Below are positions 35,348 to 46,792 of a DNA stretch of 64,000 bases, piece after piece. Under the pieces are notes generated by a model that saw only the letters and a list, made by a program, of their open reading frames with translations, ran no database searches and was not told the DNA's origin. The DNA lies in contig NC_079134.1 of NCBI RefSeq assembly GCF_945859705.1, forward strand, positions 41,678,576-41,742,575, given 5' to 3'. Both the position numbers and the translations under genes were made by a program. Position 1 is the first letter of the stretch. Each line of letters starts with the position of its first letter. The DNA is from Episyrphus balteatus (taxonomy: Eukaryota; Arthropoda; Insecta; Diptera; Syrphidae).

Positions 35348-36655
35348 CACAATGGGGCAAATCGACCCAAAAGCTGGCAATAATTAATAAAACAAAATTG
35401 CAAATAATCTTAATTTTTTAATATTTTCTAATAGAGTAATATCCATCCTTTAAAAAAATTATTTTAATTTTTTTCTAGCCCTTCCCGTTTTTTCACAACA
35501 CAGTTTTGTTTAAGCTTAATTAGTAGTCAGCTGAGCCAGAAGTGAAATTGTTGATTTTTCATAGTGATCTTTGAGAACAGTTTTTCATTTTTTTTTGTTG
35601 ATTCCTTAAAAATTTAAGTATGCAGCCTTCAACTTCGGGTATGTAAGAGTTATTTAAACAATTTTTTTTTTGTTGTATGTAAATATATAGGTATGTCAAA
35701 TTTTAGTGAAGTTCCGTGATCAGTTTTTTAAAAGTGTTATTTTAGAGGTTCTGTTGAAATCCATTGACTTTTTAATGTGTTCCGAGTGGGATCGAGTTGT
35801 GTTTAATGTGATTGTAAAATGTTTGTGATGTTTATTTTGTGATTCCGTCAAAAAAACGTGCTCGTTTTGCACCCTTTTTGTGATATGTGAATTTTCGTAA
35901 CTTTTGAACCTTAACTTTTTTTCTTTTTTTTATTTCACAATCTCTTCAAATTCAATTTTTTTTACAAGAAAGCAACTTGTAGAAATTACGAAAAGATGTG
36001 AGAGTGTTATGTTTGAGGATCAGATGGATTTAAAAAAAAAATATATTCTAAATATGACAAAAAGTACCGAAATTAGCCAAGTTAATGAATTCAATAGACT
36101 TTTTTCGCATTTTAAATCCGAGTTCAAAATGCGGTGGGTCAAAGCTTCTAGAATCGAACAAAGATTTAATGCAACAAACGAAAACTGGCCCAATACCTCA
36201 ATTGTTTTTAAAAAGGCAGAAGAATCTGTAAAGAAACGTGGTCGTCCAAAAAAATTGCAGTCTTATCCCCCAGAAGCACTCTAGCGCTATTGAAACCTTC
36301 AAGCATTCCCGAAGCAAACATTTTTGTTGAAACTAACGTATCTGATGACGAAAGTGATGAATAAACTTATCTTATAATTTTGTTTTAGTTTTTTTTTTAA
36401 TTAAATTTAAAAAAGTCGATGAAAATAAAAACTTTAAATTAAAAAAAAAAAATTTTTTTTAAATCAGATTTTCTCTACAATAAGGGTAAAGTTGGATAAA
36501 AGCATGGATACAAATTATGTCAGATAAGAAATTAATATATTATTAAGTATCTTGAGCCTTAAAATAACCTTTTAGAAGCATATATACAAAATTTCAGGTT
36601 CCTAGCTCTTACGGTTGATTTAATACCACGTTTTAAGGCATTCTGCCCCACTGTT
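35348..36655 (+). mobile_element. Transib-like element, 1,308 bp
   Basis: Left end CACAATGGGGCA, right end TGCCCCACTGTT; the flanking 5-bp direct repeat is CGACG (35343-35347 and 36656-36660). Established features of Transib are a 5-bp GC-rich target duplication (CGNCG-like) and ends starting CACWRTG; the left end fits exactly, the right end has A in place of the first C. It carries a short transposase-like ORF (35904-36284) and is far shorter than an autonomous element. The superfamily call is inference from target size and ends. Confidence 0.6.
35904..36363 (+). pseudogene. N-terminal transposase-like fragment with AT-hook, Transib-like element
   Basis: The open frame runs 35904-36284. The part from about 35967 looks coding: KQLVEITKRCESVMFEDQMD, then WVKASRIEQRFNATNENW, then an AT-hook-like KKRGRPKKL, then YPPEAL and a stop. 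A different frame continues from about 36245 with LLKPSSIPEANIFVET and the acidic end SDDESDE before a stop at 36363, so a frameshift or short intron separates the two parts. The first 20 codons are hydrophobic AT-rich sequence and may be intron read-through. The WxxAS...RF...GRP layout resembles N-termini of Transib-type transposases, but the catalytic DDE region is absent. Unlikely to encode an active transposase. Confidence 0.5.
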
Positions 36656-37189
36656 CGACGGTAGGCATGACGGAAACCCCTTTTTTGATCTTTTCCATCA
36701 TCGTAATGTTGGTTTTGATTAAAACATCGAATTTTTTTTTCTACACGAAACCAATACTTGCCCTATGCTTTAGAGCAAGTAAAAAGTACATAAATTGTTA
36801 TAGCTAATTTTTGTTGCCATTTTATAAATAATATTAATCAACAGTTAAAACAAAAATTTCAATAAAATTCAATGTTGCGTTTTCGAAAATTTGATTTTTT
36901 AAACAATATTTTTTTCTTCAAAATTTTATTATTGAAAAAAATTTCCTTCAGTTACGACTCTGAATACCGCTCTAACTCTATAAATGCTTTTAAAATTTAA
37001 TTAATCTTTGGGTAGAACATTAGTAATAATTTCTAACCGACTTCAAAAATGTAGGAGGTTCTCTATTCGTCTATATTTTTTTTTTTTTTTTTTTTGTTTA
37101 TGTTTGTTACCTAAGAACTTTCGACTGGGTGAAACGATTTTAATGATTGTTTTTGTATTTGAAAGCTTTCGACTTTCGTATCCATGAGT

Positions 37190-38163
37190 AAATAAAATGC
37201 ACGACTGGGTCGCACGAACTTGCTCTGAGAGTTAAAGTTGCTTAAATTTTTAAGACTTTTTATATAGAAATTTGGAAAAAAAAAAATAAAATTCGTTTTA
37301 AAAAAAAAAATTAAATAAAATCTGAAATTAAATTGCCCTCCAAAACAAGTATGCAGTTTTGATTGATATATTAAGATGCATTTTTAGAAAAAAAAAATTT
37401 CAAAATCGTTAGAGCCGTTTTTTAAAAAACTAATTTTTTATAAATAATTTTTTGGAGAAAAAGTTTTAAAATAAAATTGGTATGCCATTCTTTAGAAATC
37501 ACTAATCAACATCTAAAAACAAAATTTCAAAAAAATTCAATGTCCCGTTTTCGAAAATTTGATTTAAAAAAAAAAAATTTTCAAATTTTTTTAAAAAATC
37601 CAAAAATTATTTTTTTCAAAATCTTATTTTTGACTTATATTTAAATTATATAAATGCTTCTTCACAAAAAGTTTCGTTAAATCGAATAAGCAGTTTCGGA
37701 GATAATCGGATTTAAAAAAAAACGGTTCTATGGCAGGTACAGTTAATAATGATTCTCAAAAAAAATTTTTTTCATTGAAAGATAGACCTTAGCTTAAAAC
37801 TAACATTTGAATTTTTTAAACAAAATCGTTAGAGCCGTTTTCGAGATATTTCAATTTTACTAAAATCGGTATATGACAAGTACCGTTATTTTTGGTCCAA
37901 AAAAATTAATTCCAAAAACACCTCTGGAGATTCGCCAAATAACGCTACATACTAAGTTTGACATTAATCGGTCCATCCGTTTAGGCTGTAGCTCCTTATA
38001 CAGACAGACAGACAGACAGACTGACAGACAGACAGACGGACTTCCGGGACCCACTTTTTTGGCATTGTCTGCCATCGTAATGTCATGGAAAAATGTTATC
38101 TCAACTTTTTTTTTTTGTACGAATGCATAACTTGATATATAGTACCTATATCGCAAGTAAAAA
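37190..38163 (+). repeat. Family A repeat, copy 2, intact reference
   Basis: 974 bp from AATAAAATGCACGACTG to TATCGCAAGTAAAA without interruption. Contains two AATCGTTAGAGCCGTTTT words (about 37407, 37828), a CGGTCCATCCGTTTAGGC stretch and a CAGA microsatellite (about 38001-38035). Very similar to copy 1, so probably the youngest pair. Its class is not clear: the ends are not obvious inverted repeats. Confidence 0.8.
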
Positions 38164-40904
38164 AGGCTATCAAAGAATTCTGGTTTTAGCTTTTTAAGCA
38201 ATGATGTGTTTTTTACGTTTTTTTTAAATTAATTTTTCAAACTAAGGTTATGAAAATCCCCTACGTTAATATGCAATACCTACTTTAATACACCTACCAC
38301 TGTTTTATTTAAATCAAATTTCCATTATGAAAAAGCTTTTTTTTTCTTGGCTTTTTTACTACGTTTACCTACTAAGATTGTAGTAGATACTTAGACTCAC
38401 AATAATTCAAATAACCAATTTACACTCAAATGACTTCAACTTAACTGAGGCGGACATAAATAGTATTAATTAAATGCAAATCTTTACAATAATTCTTATG
38501 CTCCACACAGATAGTCTTCCGAATTAATGAAAAGCAAACACCACATTCAATATCCCAAACAATGCAAAGAATTTTAATATACATTCAAGAACTTTCGAAA
38601 AAAAAATCACCAAAAAAAAAACGGACAATGAATACTTGAGAGTAAATAATTGAACGAAAAAAAAAAATACCAAAAGTAGGTTTTTAAGCTGAATAACATT
38701 GCTTCAATTGAACAATTGGGGCAAAATCAAATGCTGAATAATAAAAATGCAAGTAAGATAAAACAAAAAATGTAAAAAAAAAGCGATGATTAGAAAGAGA
38801 GACGAATAAAAAATAAAATAAAAAAAAGAGAGAGAAAACCCACATACCTAAATATATAAATGCTTCTGGGAGAAAAGAACCTTATTTTTTTTTTTGTCAT
38901 CCTCCTACCATCAACATCGCCCAAGAATACCAAATTAGTGCAATTCGGTTGGGCATGGTTGAGTTTTTCGAACCCTATATATTTTCTACTCTCTTGTAAC
39001 CCAAATTATTCAGCTATATAGAGCTATTTTCTGATTTTCTCCACTTAATTTAGTTTGTTGGTTTTTTTTTGGTCTACAGTCGTGATTGTCAAAAAAAAAT
39101 TAAAGAAAAAAAAAATCAAACTCTTGAACTTGTCACAAGTCACACACTGTGTAAGGTACGTGATGATGAAAGACCTATAAAGACTTAACAACTAATGGCT
39201 AAAATATCGATAGCGGAGAAGGAAAAAAAATAAAATATTGTCAAAGACTTTCGTAAATGGGAACATGGTCATGGATTAATGAACTAATGGTTTGAGTATA
39301 GAGCTTCTTAATCATTGCAGTCACGTTTTGATGAATTTTTTTGTATTTTTCTCTTCCTTTAGTTTTGTCAGTCAATCACTTTCGAATAAAATGATTGAAC
39401 ATTAAAGAAAAATAATAATTTGATTGAATTTATTATTCTATAGTTTATTGTTGAGGAATTTTTCTTTGTTTGCAATAAACTGTGTTTATGGATGGTTTGC
39501 TTAAAATAATTGGTTAACTGAGTTAAAAGATGACTTCATGCTGAATTTTGATGATAAATTGAAATTTTCTTTGTTGATAATTTTAGTTAAAAAAAAATTT
39601 AAACTATAATCAAGCAAAAGAAAATCAAAACTTCAATTTACAATGATTATCAAGTGAAATCCCCAATTGGGCGCCAGTTTGAAATTTTTCTAACGCAACA
39701 AGAAGAGAACCTAGGACATTTAAAAAGGAAAAGAACTTTCAAAACTCTAAGACCAGTGAGTTTGACTGTACTTAAAAATTTTAGAGTTGCAGATGAAGAC
39801 TTGGTTGAAATAAAAGATCTCCAATAAATTTCTGCCCATTCAGGTATGAATTTTAATATTTTCTCGCAGTTAGTTCGTAATTATTTGAAAGTTTTTTGTA
39901 CATTTACTTTCCTTAAAAAATTTAGTTACTACCTTTACTTGAATGCAGAAAAATTTCTCGTTAAAAGACGCCAAAAGCCATTATAAAATGTTTCCTAAGA
40001 TTTAATAATAATAGGTAATAAAGCTTCGATTCCGAATTCATTAAAGTGATTTCTCATAATTTTAATTTCCCAATTATTTTGAGAGCATACGAAGCTCCAT
40101 TGTTAACACTTTTTCTCAATTTAATTTCCTCAAATTTTTTCACATACAGGTCACACGATTTCAGAAAATAATGACATCCAAAATAACCTCCATAATGCAT
40201 TGCATACATACTTTTTATTAACTGAAATATGCGACAACTTTTACACTTATTCCATTACTCTTAAAGTTTTTTAAATTGCAAAATATTTTTTATGAATTTA
40301 TTCGGAAGCAAATATTGTATGATTAATGGGACTAAAAGTCAACAAGTAATCAACAAAATATTCATATTGCCAATTAAGGTGGTCTGAAAAATGTGTTTAA
40401 ATAGCTTCATTGTTCTTTTTCAAAAGCTTATAAACTCTCATAGGTACAACAAATTGAATTAATTTTCAAGCAAACTTGTTAACACTAACTCTTGTAGTTT
40501 TACTTTCATTCACGCGGAAAATAGCATTGCCTTATACTGAAACTATAAACAAATTATAGCTCTTATAGATAATTTTATTCAAAAGTTACACAATATTTTT
40601 CAAATGAAGATGAAAGTGAATGAAAAAAAAAAAAAAAAACGAAATGAAACGAAAGAATGTGGGTATAACGTCACCAAATTTGATTTCCTTCTTTTCAAAA
40701 CATCTTTATAGCATGCATGGTTGATGTGTGTTTAGTAATTAATTTACAAAAAAATGTAAATTGGATGACAGAGTCGCATGAACCTACTCGTAATTTTACT
40801 TTTAGTTCTCATGATGGTATTTTGATTTAATACTGCCAACAAGTTAGAGGTTTTTCATAAGACTGAGCATTCATAATTTTCAAATTACAAAATCAATAAT
40901 CTGT
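38164..40904. other. Mostly unique AT-rich DNA
   Basis: No gene recognised. The minus strand at about 39660-39680 has TGGCGCCCAATTGGGG, like a retroviral or Ty3/gypsy primer-binding site, but no LTR or pol sequence was found next to it. GTCGCATGAACCTACTCG near 40770 may be a decayed family A start. Confidence 0.35.
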
Positions 40905-41105
40905 TTCAAATAATTCGCGAGTGCGAATTAATAAATATTTTATTTCAATACGAGATTATAAATTTCGAGATTTTAGTTTGCGAGATTTCAATGTTGCGAG
41001 ATTTTGGTAAACGAAATTTTGAATTTGCGAGATTTTGATAAAAAAGATTTCATAATGCGAGATTTTCAGGTGCGAGGTTTTAAGAACAAGATTTTAAAAT
41101 GCGGT
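40905..41105 (+). repeat. Degenerate minisatellite with GCGAGATTTT units
   Basis: About nine variants of an 18-20 bp unit ((T)GCGAGATTTT plus 8-10 variable bases), for example near 40972, 40983, 41004, 41028, 41059. No inverted partner was found nearby. Confidence 0.6.
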
Positions 41106-42214
41106 CAATTGTACCCAACCCGTTTGATTTTCTATAATATTTCTCAACGATCAAACTGTTTAGAAAGTCTATAATGTAAGCAGGATCTTTTTTCCAATTT
41201 TAATTATAAGTTTCAATGTAGTTAACGAATATAATTTTTCAATATATTTTAATACAGTAATCGTATCGACTTGATTTTGATGTCAGCATAAAAAAATAAC
41301 TAATAAACGTTTTTATGATTCCACAGACGTTTTTTAATGTTCTGTAGACCTTCGCCCACCTTTTCTTCCTCTAAAAAATACCTACCCTTCAACACAACAT
41401 TTTTACTTGCGATATATAGGTACTATAACTATATGTATATCAATAATAATAATAATAATCGATGACAGAGAATGCCAAAAAAGTGTGTCCCGGAAGTCCG
41501 TCTGTCGGTTTGTCTGTCAGTATATGGAGCTACAACTAAACGGATGGACCGATTAATGTCAAACTTGGTATATTATATAGCGTTATTTGGCGACTCTATA
41601 GAGGAGTTTTTGGAATTAATTTTTTTGGACAAAAAATAACTGTACTTGCCATTTTACCGATTGTAGTAAAGTTGACAACTCCAACGATTTTGTTAAAAAA
41701 ATTGAATTGTAAGTTTAAAGACAAGGTCTATCTTTCAATGAAAAAAAAAAATTTTTTGATTATTATCATTACACTGGTTTACAAGGGTTTTGTTGCCGAA
41801 ACAAAAATATACTTTTTCAAAGGTTTTCGGTGTGCTGAACTCGAATCCGAAGTCATAAACAACTAATCAGCTCCCGTTTTTTGAGATATTACCGTTAGAA
41901 AATGCAAAAAAAAGATTTTTTCAGTTCTTCGGACCTTATTCTTTTGTATAAGGAAAATCGTTTGAGCATATTTAGTAACGGTTTCTATTAAAACTGTTTT
42001 CCATCTTTCGATACCTGTTTAAATCTTTTCAATATCTTTTGTATTGCCCGAGATATCATAACATGAAGTAAGTGGGTTTGGCTTCATACATCATAAAGGA
42101 GATAATGACGTTATAAAGTTTATAAAAATACCAAACAACTGAGGATATCTCGGGCAGTAAAAAAGATATCGGAAAGATTTAAACAGATTTAAAAAGGTGG
42201 AAAATAGTTCTTTT

Positions 42215-43866
42215 TTAATTTTTAATTTTAATTTATTTACATCAATCGAGTTACAATACTCTACAGACTACGAAATAATACAATAATAATACAATAAATA
42301 ATACAATATAAAATTATCTATTTAAAAAATATAAATTTAACAAATTTTTAAAAGTTTCTCTACTATATTGAAAATTAAAATCAAAATCATTCAAAATAGC
42401 ATTTACTTCTTTCACACAGCGATTTATAGGCTCATTTAATGCATAATTCGTTCTATAATTTGCTTCCTGGAATAAATTACGATTTCTAAGGAAGCGACTT
42501 GGAGCATAAAAATGAATTAATTCAAGCAAAAAAAAAACAATTAATGCGATAAGATAATATATCTCTTATAAAAGTTATTGAATAAATTTTGCGTCGGTTC
42601 TCAAGAGTATGTATGCTAATAAGCTGACATCTAGTATTATAATGCGGCATACTATCTATATTCCAATGCATTTTATTTATTTTTTTTGGACCTTCTCAAT
42701 TCTTAGTGAATATGATTTATAACACGGATTCCACACCACACTACAATATTCAAGAACTGATCTGACATATGCTACAAACAAAGATTTAAGTGCGAATGGA
42801 TATTTTAAGCCTTTGGAATTCCGAATAACGAAACCTAACATTGAATTGGCTTTACTGACTATAAAATCAACATGCAGATTAAACTTTAAATTAGAGTCAA
42901 AGATAACTCCAAGATCCTTCTTTTCATAAACTCTTTCGAGAACAACGTTATCAATACAATAATTAGACAACAAGGGAGATGAGCAACGAGTAAAGGAAAA
43001 ACTATTACATTTAGAAATATTAAGAAACAATTTGTTTTTATTGCACCATAACCAAAGCCTATTAAGATCTTCTTGTAACAAATAACAATCATTAGGATTT
43101 TTTATACAAGAAAACATCTTCAAATCATCCGCAAACAATAGACATGACGAAGAAGAAAAAACATTAGGTAAGTCATTTATAAATAAAAGAAACAGGAGTG
43201 GACCAAGATGACTACCTTGTGGAACTCCAGACGTTACTATTATAGATTTAGAGGTTGTTGAATCAATTTTAACATATTGTGTGCGACCGATTAGATATGA
43301 ATTTAACCAATCCAGCATTTTCGAATGAAAACCTATTTGATTAAGTTTATTTATTAGAATTTTATGATCCACTCGGTCATAAGCTTTGGCAAAATCTGTA
43401 AAGATAACATCCACTTGATAACCCTTTGCCATATTTTTCAAAAGAAAGTTAGTGAAAAGTGTTAAATTAGTACAAGTGGATCTACCAGATATAAATCCAT
43501 GTTGGTATGGAGATATTATTTCTTTTAAAAGAAATGAAAACCGATCGCATAAAATTTTTTCAAACAATTTTGGAATCACAGATAATTTACTAATTGGTCT
43601 ATAATTTGAAATGTTTTGTTTTGAACCACTTTTAAATATTTGAGTAACGAAAGTTGTTTTCCATTCAGAAAGAAATTCGCCATTTTCCAACGAATTATTA
43701 AAAATAAAACATAAAATTCTGGAAAAGGAAGGAGCACATTTCTTTAAAACAATTGAAGGAACTCCATCAGGACCCGCTGAAATATCTTCATTGAGACCCG
43801 ATAAAGCTACCTCAATTTCATGTAAAGAAAGCTGTAAGCTGCCAATATTAACAAAATTTTCCGAAA
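42215..43866 (-). mobile_element. 5'-truncated non-LTR retrotransposon
   Basis: The 3' side (low coordinates) ends in A/T-rich tail sequence and short TAATA runs (42215-42310). The 5' limit is near 43866, where the sequence switches to the right arm of the host fold-back: the fold-back's own left arm contains the same GAGCATATTTAGTAACGGTT words. Codes for the C-terminal part of ORF2 only; endonuclease is missing. Confidence 0.8.
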
Positions 43867-43888
43867 AACCGTTACTAAATATGCTCAA
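42314..43888 (-). pseudogene. Reverse transcriptase fragment of Jockey/CR1-like LINE
   Basis: A 403-codon open frame (42677-43888) covers the reverse transcriptase: PDGVPSIVLKKCAP, SNYRPISKLSVIPKLFEKIL, QHGFISGRST, VIFTDFAKAYDRVDH, SGVPQGSHLGPLLFLLFIND and the catalytic FADD in LLFADDLKMF, followed by the thumb region (KKDLGVIFDSNLKFN, LEYCSVVWNP). The first residues (about MSIFSNG) come from the host fold-back, not the LINE. After the run of eight A at the end of IEKVQKK the frame shifts; MHWNIDSMPHYNTRC continues in another frame, and a second T-run shifts again to the final part (HFYAPSRFLRNRNLF ... LLNLYFLNR, 42314-42529). Both shifts fall in homopolymers and could be mutations or sequence errors. 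Without endonuclease and N-terminus it is dead on its own. Confidence 0.85.
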
Positions 43889-44699
43889 ACAATTTTCCTT
43901 ATATAAAAGAAAAAGGTCCGAAGTACTGCATGTTCTAACGGTAATATTTAAAAAAAGGGGGGCTGATTAATTTTTTTGACTTCGGATTCGATTTCAGCAC
44001 ACCGAAAACCTTCAGAAAAGTATATTTTTGTTTCGGCAACAAAAAAAAAGTTTAATTTTGTTAACCAGTGTTATTAACGGTACCCCTCATTGAAACTTCT
44101 AATTCGATTTCAGCGAAAGTTTTTGTAATATTTTAATATTAGCCAAAACTAAAATTTAAAAACAATAATTTTTGGATTTAAAAAATCAAATTTTCGAAAA
44201 TCGAAGATTGAATTTTTTGAAATTTATGTTTGGCATTCGAATTTTATTTTAAAACTTTTTTCAAAAAAAAATTATTTATAAAAGTATACTTTTTTAAAAT
44301 TTTAAGATGGATGGATAAAACAAATGAAATTGCATACTAGTTTTAGAGGGCAATTTGATTTCAGATGCTGTTTTATTCCTTTGAAAAACGATTTTTGTTT
44401 TCATAATTATGTACCTAAAATAAATACATTTACTAAATTTCTATATAAAAATTCCAAGAAATTATATCATCTTGAACCCTAACAGCAAGTTCGTGCGACC
44501 CAGTCGTGCAATTTATTTTAAAGTCTCTTTGATACTTTACCAAGTTTCATGAAAGTATGTAACAATTTTTGTATTTAATTGATTTTTTTTTACTATTTTT
44601 CTTACAAATTTACATACATTATAGGTACTTCTATAAATAGTTTATATTACAGAGAAATTCTATAAAAAATATATTAGATTGTTGTTGTTTAATTGATAT

Positions 44700-45121
44700 A
44701 GTCTAAGAGCCAGGAGCAGATTTCTTGCGTGAGAGGTAACCGATTCATATGAATGTCAGAGGTAGCGTGGGTCATGGTGATGACGAATACCTTAGTCTGC
44801 CTGCATTTATTTGGGGCGTTGTCGAGAAAAAGCGCATCAAAAGTACCATTTTTCTGAAAATCGATTTAGTGAGGGTAACCACTTAAAATTTATTGATAAC
44901 CAACGCCACATACTCACTGATAACAAATATACCAATGGCAGACATTTTAAGTGCGGCCAAACCCCCGGCAGACTGTCCCGAAAATGGTTTTTTTTTTTGG
45001 CGTTTTTAGACTTTGGGGTAACCACCTAAAATTAATCGCATCCTGTAGCAGTGGACTCCCTGATGACAAAAATACCCATGGCAGACATTTTAAGTGGGGC
45101 CAAACCCCCGGCAGACGCTCC
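44700..45121. repeat. GC-richer insert with two 100 bp direct subrepeats
   Basis: Interrupts the left terminal repeat. It contains two 100 bp units (44874-44973 and 45017-45116), each from GGTAACCAC to CAAACCCCCGGCAGAC. Higher GC than its surroundings. No inverted ends or clear target duplication; class unknown. Short overlapping ORFs here exist on both strands and are not convincing. Confidence 0.55.
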
Positions 45122-45228
45122 TCAGTGTTGAGGATCTAAATAGAATTTTCATAACATAATATTGTCTACGCCTGGGTTACTGTGGTGTATGAGTAACATT
45201 TGTTTTGAATATCTTAAACACTTAATAA

Positions 45229-45790
45229 CACAGCCACAAAAAAAAAAAAAAAGTTCTTACCTGGGGTTGCAACTAGATTTTTCATATAGTTTTTGGGTCG
45301 CTGAAACCGAATCCGTAGTCCGTTTTGCCCCATCACGTTAGGTTTTTGAGATATCTTAAAAAAATGTCAGAGTTTTGAGTTTAGACATTTTTTGAGGATA
45401 TTTCAAAAACCTGATGTGATACGGCAAAATAAACTACGGATTCAGTTTTAGCGACTCAAAAACTATATGAAAAACCTAGTCGCAGATAAGAACTTTTGTC
45501 TTTTTGATTTTGACATTTTTGTGAGGATATCTCAGAAACCTGACGTGATAGGGCGAAACTGACTCTGAATCTGGATTCAGCGATCTAAAAACTATATGAT
45601 TAACATATTCGCACATCCAGATCAGAGAAAAAAATATTTTGTTTTCGTGACATTTTTTGAGGTTATCTCAAAAACGTGACGTGATGGGGCAAAACGGACT
45701 TCGGATTCGGTTTCAGTGACCCAAAAACTATATGAAAAATCTAGTCGCAACCCCAGGTCAGAACTTTTATTTTTTTTTTGTGTGACTGTG
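45229..45790. mobile_element. PIF/Harbinger-like palindromic MITE
   Basis: 562 bp with inverted ends CACAGCCACAAAAA and GTGTGACTGTG, flanked by TAA (45226-45228 and 45791-45793). The empty site is visible in the right terminal repeat near 48466. Internally it has repeated motifs GAAACCGAATCCGTAGTC and CACGTTAGGTTTTTGAGATA in both orientations, similar to words in family D. Confidence 0.75.
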
Positions 45791-45875
45791 TAATTAAACA
45801 TAGAATTCTGTAAAAGTGATCTACTAACCTTGCATATGAAATATTTTTTATAAGAATTATATACAATTTAATAAT

Positions 45876-46699
45876 AATGTCTATGAACAAATAAGTGGTT
45901 TAGCAATGGGAAACCCTCTTGGTGCTTTTGCTGCTAAGTGTTTCATGGCCAATTTCGAAACAAATGTCAAAACCAATTTTCATATCACCCTAAATAAACT
46001 AAATTTGCAGCTTTAAATTCGTTTTGCTACCGTGCTATCCAAATTCCCCTTAGTGAACAAAATTATAATAAAGAAGTTAGAAATATTTATCGAATAGCTG
46101 AAGTTAATGGATACAATAAAAATTTAGTAAATTCTTTATTAAAAAAGCATGAAATTAAAAGAGATTTGAAAAATTTAACATCATTAACTCCATCTATAGG
46201 TAATCCATTTACCTATATACATAAGTAGTTCATTCGTTGAGGGATTAACTTATTCTTTAGGAAAAATATTCAAAAAGTATTTTATTAAATTATCTCCAAA
46301 TACAACAAGGAATAAAGTAAAAAAATTTTTAGGAACAGTTAAAGATAAAACAGAAACCATTGAAAAATCAGGGATATATTCGGTTATTTGTCAAAATTGT
46401 GATGAGGTATACATTGGTCAGACAAGAAGATCAGTAAAGACAAGATGGTCAGAACACTACAAATCAATTTTTTATAAAAAAAATAAACGAGTCCACTCCT
46501 GCCGACCATATGATCAATAACAATAGCTGGGTTTCGATTGTTAAAACAAGTAAATAAACCTAAATTATTAGATGCATTTGAAGAAATTTACATAAATAAA
46601 ACAAAAAATATGAACAAAAATAAAACATTTGAACGATCTTTGCTGCACAAATTTTTAGAACCACTTTCGGCCAAAGAAATATTTGAGACAAAATTCTAG
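45876..46699 (+). pseudogene. Penelope-like element ORF: RT and GIY-YIG endonuclease remnants
   Basis: The first segment reads NVYEQISGLAMGNPLGAFAA, the Gly-Leu-Ala-Met-Gly-x-Pro-Leu motif typical of Penelope-like reverse transcriptases. A stop follows FETNVKTNFHITLNKLNLQL; the next segment in another frame has IPLSEQNYNKEVRNIYRIAEVNGY. From about 46366 a third segment reads GIYSVICQNCDEVYIGQTRR then SVKTRWSEHYKSIF: a GIY-YIG endonuclease core with both GIY and YIG motifs, the cysteine pair, and the catalytic-type arginine. The end, DAFEEIYINKTKN ... RSLLHKFLEPLSA, closes at a TAG at 46697-46699. At least two frameshifts and several stops make it inactive. Upstream RT motifs were not found; the 5' part is missing. 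Confidence 0.8.
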
Positions 46700-46792
46700 A
46701 TGCATTTATTCACTTTAACTTTATTATATATTTCGTTTATAACCTTTAAAAATTATTATTAAGAAAAATTTTTTTAAAAAATTTATGTTTAG

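Larger units (their letters stand above)
34784..36785 (+). repeat. Family A repeat, copy 3, split by a Transib-like element
   Basis: Starts AAATAAAATGCACGACTG and ends near GAGCAAGTAAAAA. AATCGTTAGAGCCGTTTTCG occurs at about 35130-35150. It is interrupted at CGACG by 35348-36655. More diverged from the other copies than copies 1 and 2 are from each other. Confidence 0.7.
41772..44070. mobile_element. PIF/Harbinger-like fold-back, family D, holding a LINE
   Basis: Ends CACTGGTTTACAAGGG and GTTTAATTTTGTTAACCAGTG (inverted), flanked by the 3-bp repeat TTA (41769-41771 and 44071-44073), confirmed by the empty site in other family A copies. The left arm (41772 to about 42060) matches the right arm in reverse, but the right arm is broken by the LINE at about 42215-43866. 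GAATCCGAAGTC and CCGTTAGAAAATG words are shared with the other family D copies. No transposase. Confidence 0.75.
41401..44520 (-). repeat. Family A repeat, copy 4, with two-level nested insertion
   Basis: Minus-strand copy from TTTTACTTGCGATATA (41401) to CGACCCAGTCGTGCA (44510). It is interrupted at TTA by a Harbinger-like fold-back (41772-44070), which in turn holds a LINE. The empty-site sequence (ATCATTATTAACGG) is visible in copies 1 and 2 in reverse. Confidence 0.75.
44649..45860 (+). repeat. Left terminal repeat of the Penelope-like element, with two insertions
   Basis: Three blocks (44649-44699, about 45122-45228, 45791-45860) together match the single block 48311-48548. The gaps are an unclassified insert (44700-45121) and a Harbinger-like MITE (45229-45790). 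Direct terminal repeats around the coding region fit the pseudo-LTR arrangement known for Penelope-like elements. Confidence 0.65.

Noticed and set aside
35620..35968. First exon MQPSTS with donor GTATGTAAG spliced to acceptor ACAAG at 35968 before the AT-hook frame
   Set aside because: The donor leaves a phase 1 end, while the acceptor needs phase 2; the joined frame hits a stop within a few codons.
39650..39690. TGGCGCCCAATTGGGG as an LTR-retrotransposon primer-binding site
   Set aside because: No LTR, gag or pol sequence could be found on either side.
44811..45139. Overlapping 62-72 codon frames in the GC-richer insert
   Set aside because: They occur on both strands in a non-coding-looking duplicated unit and are not conserved between the two units.
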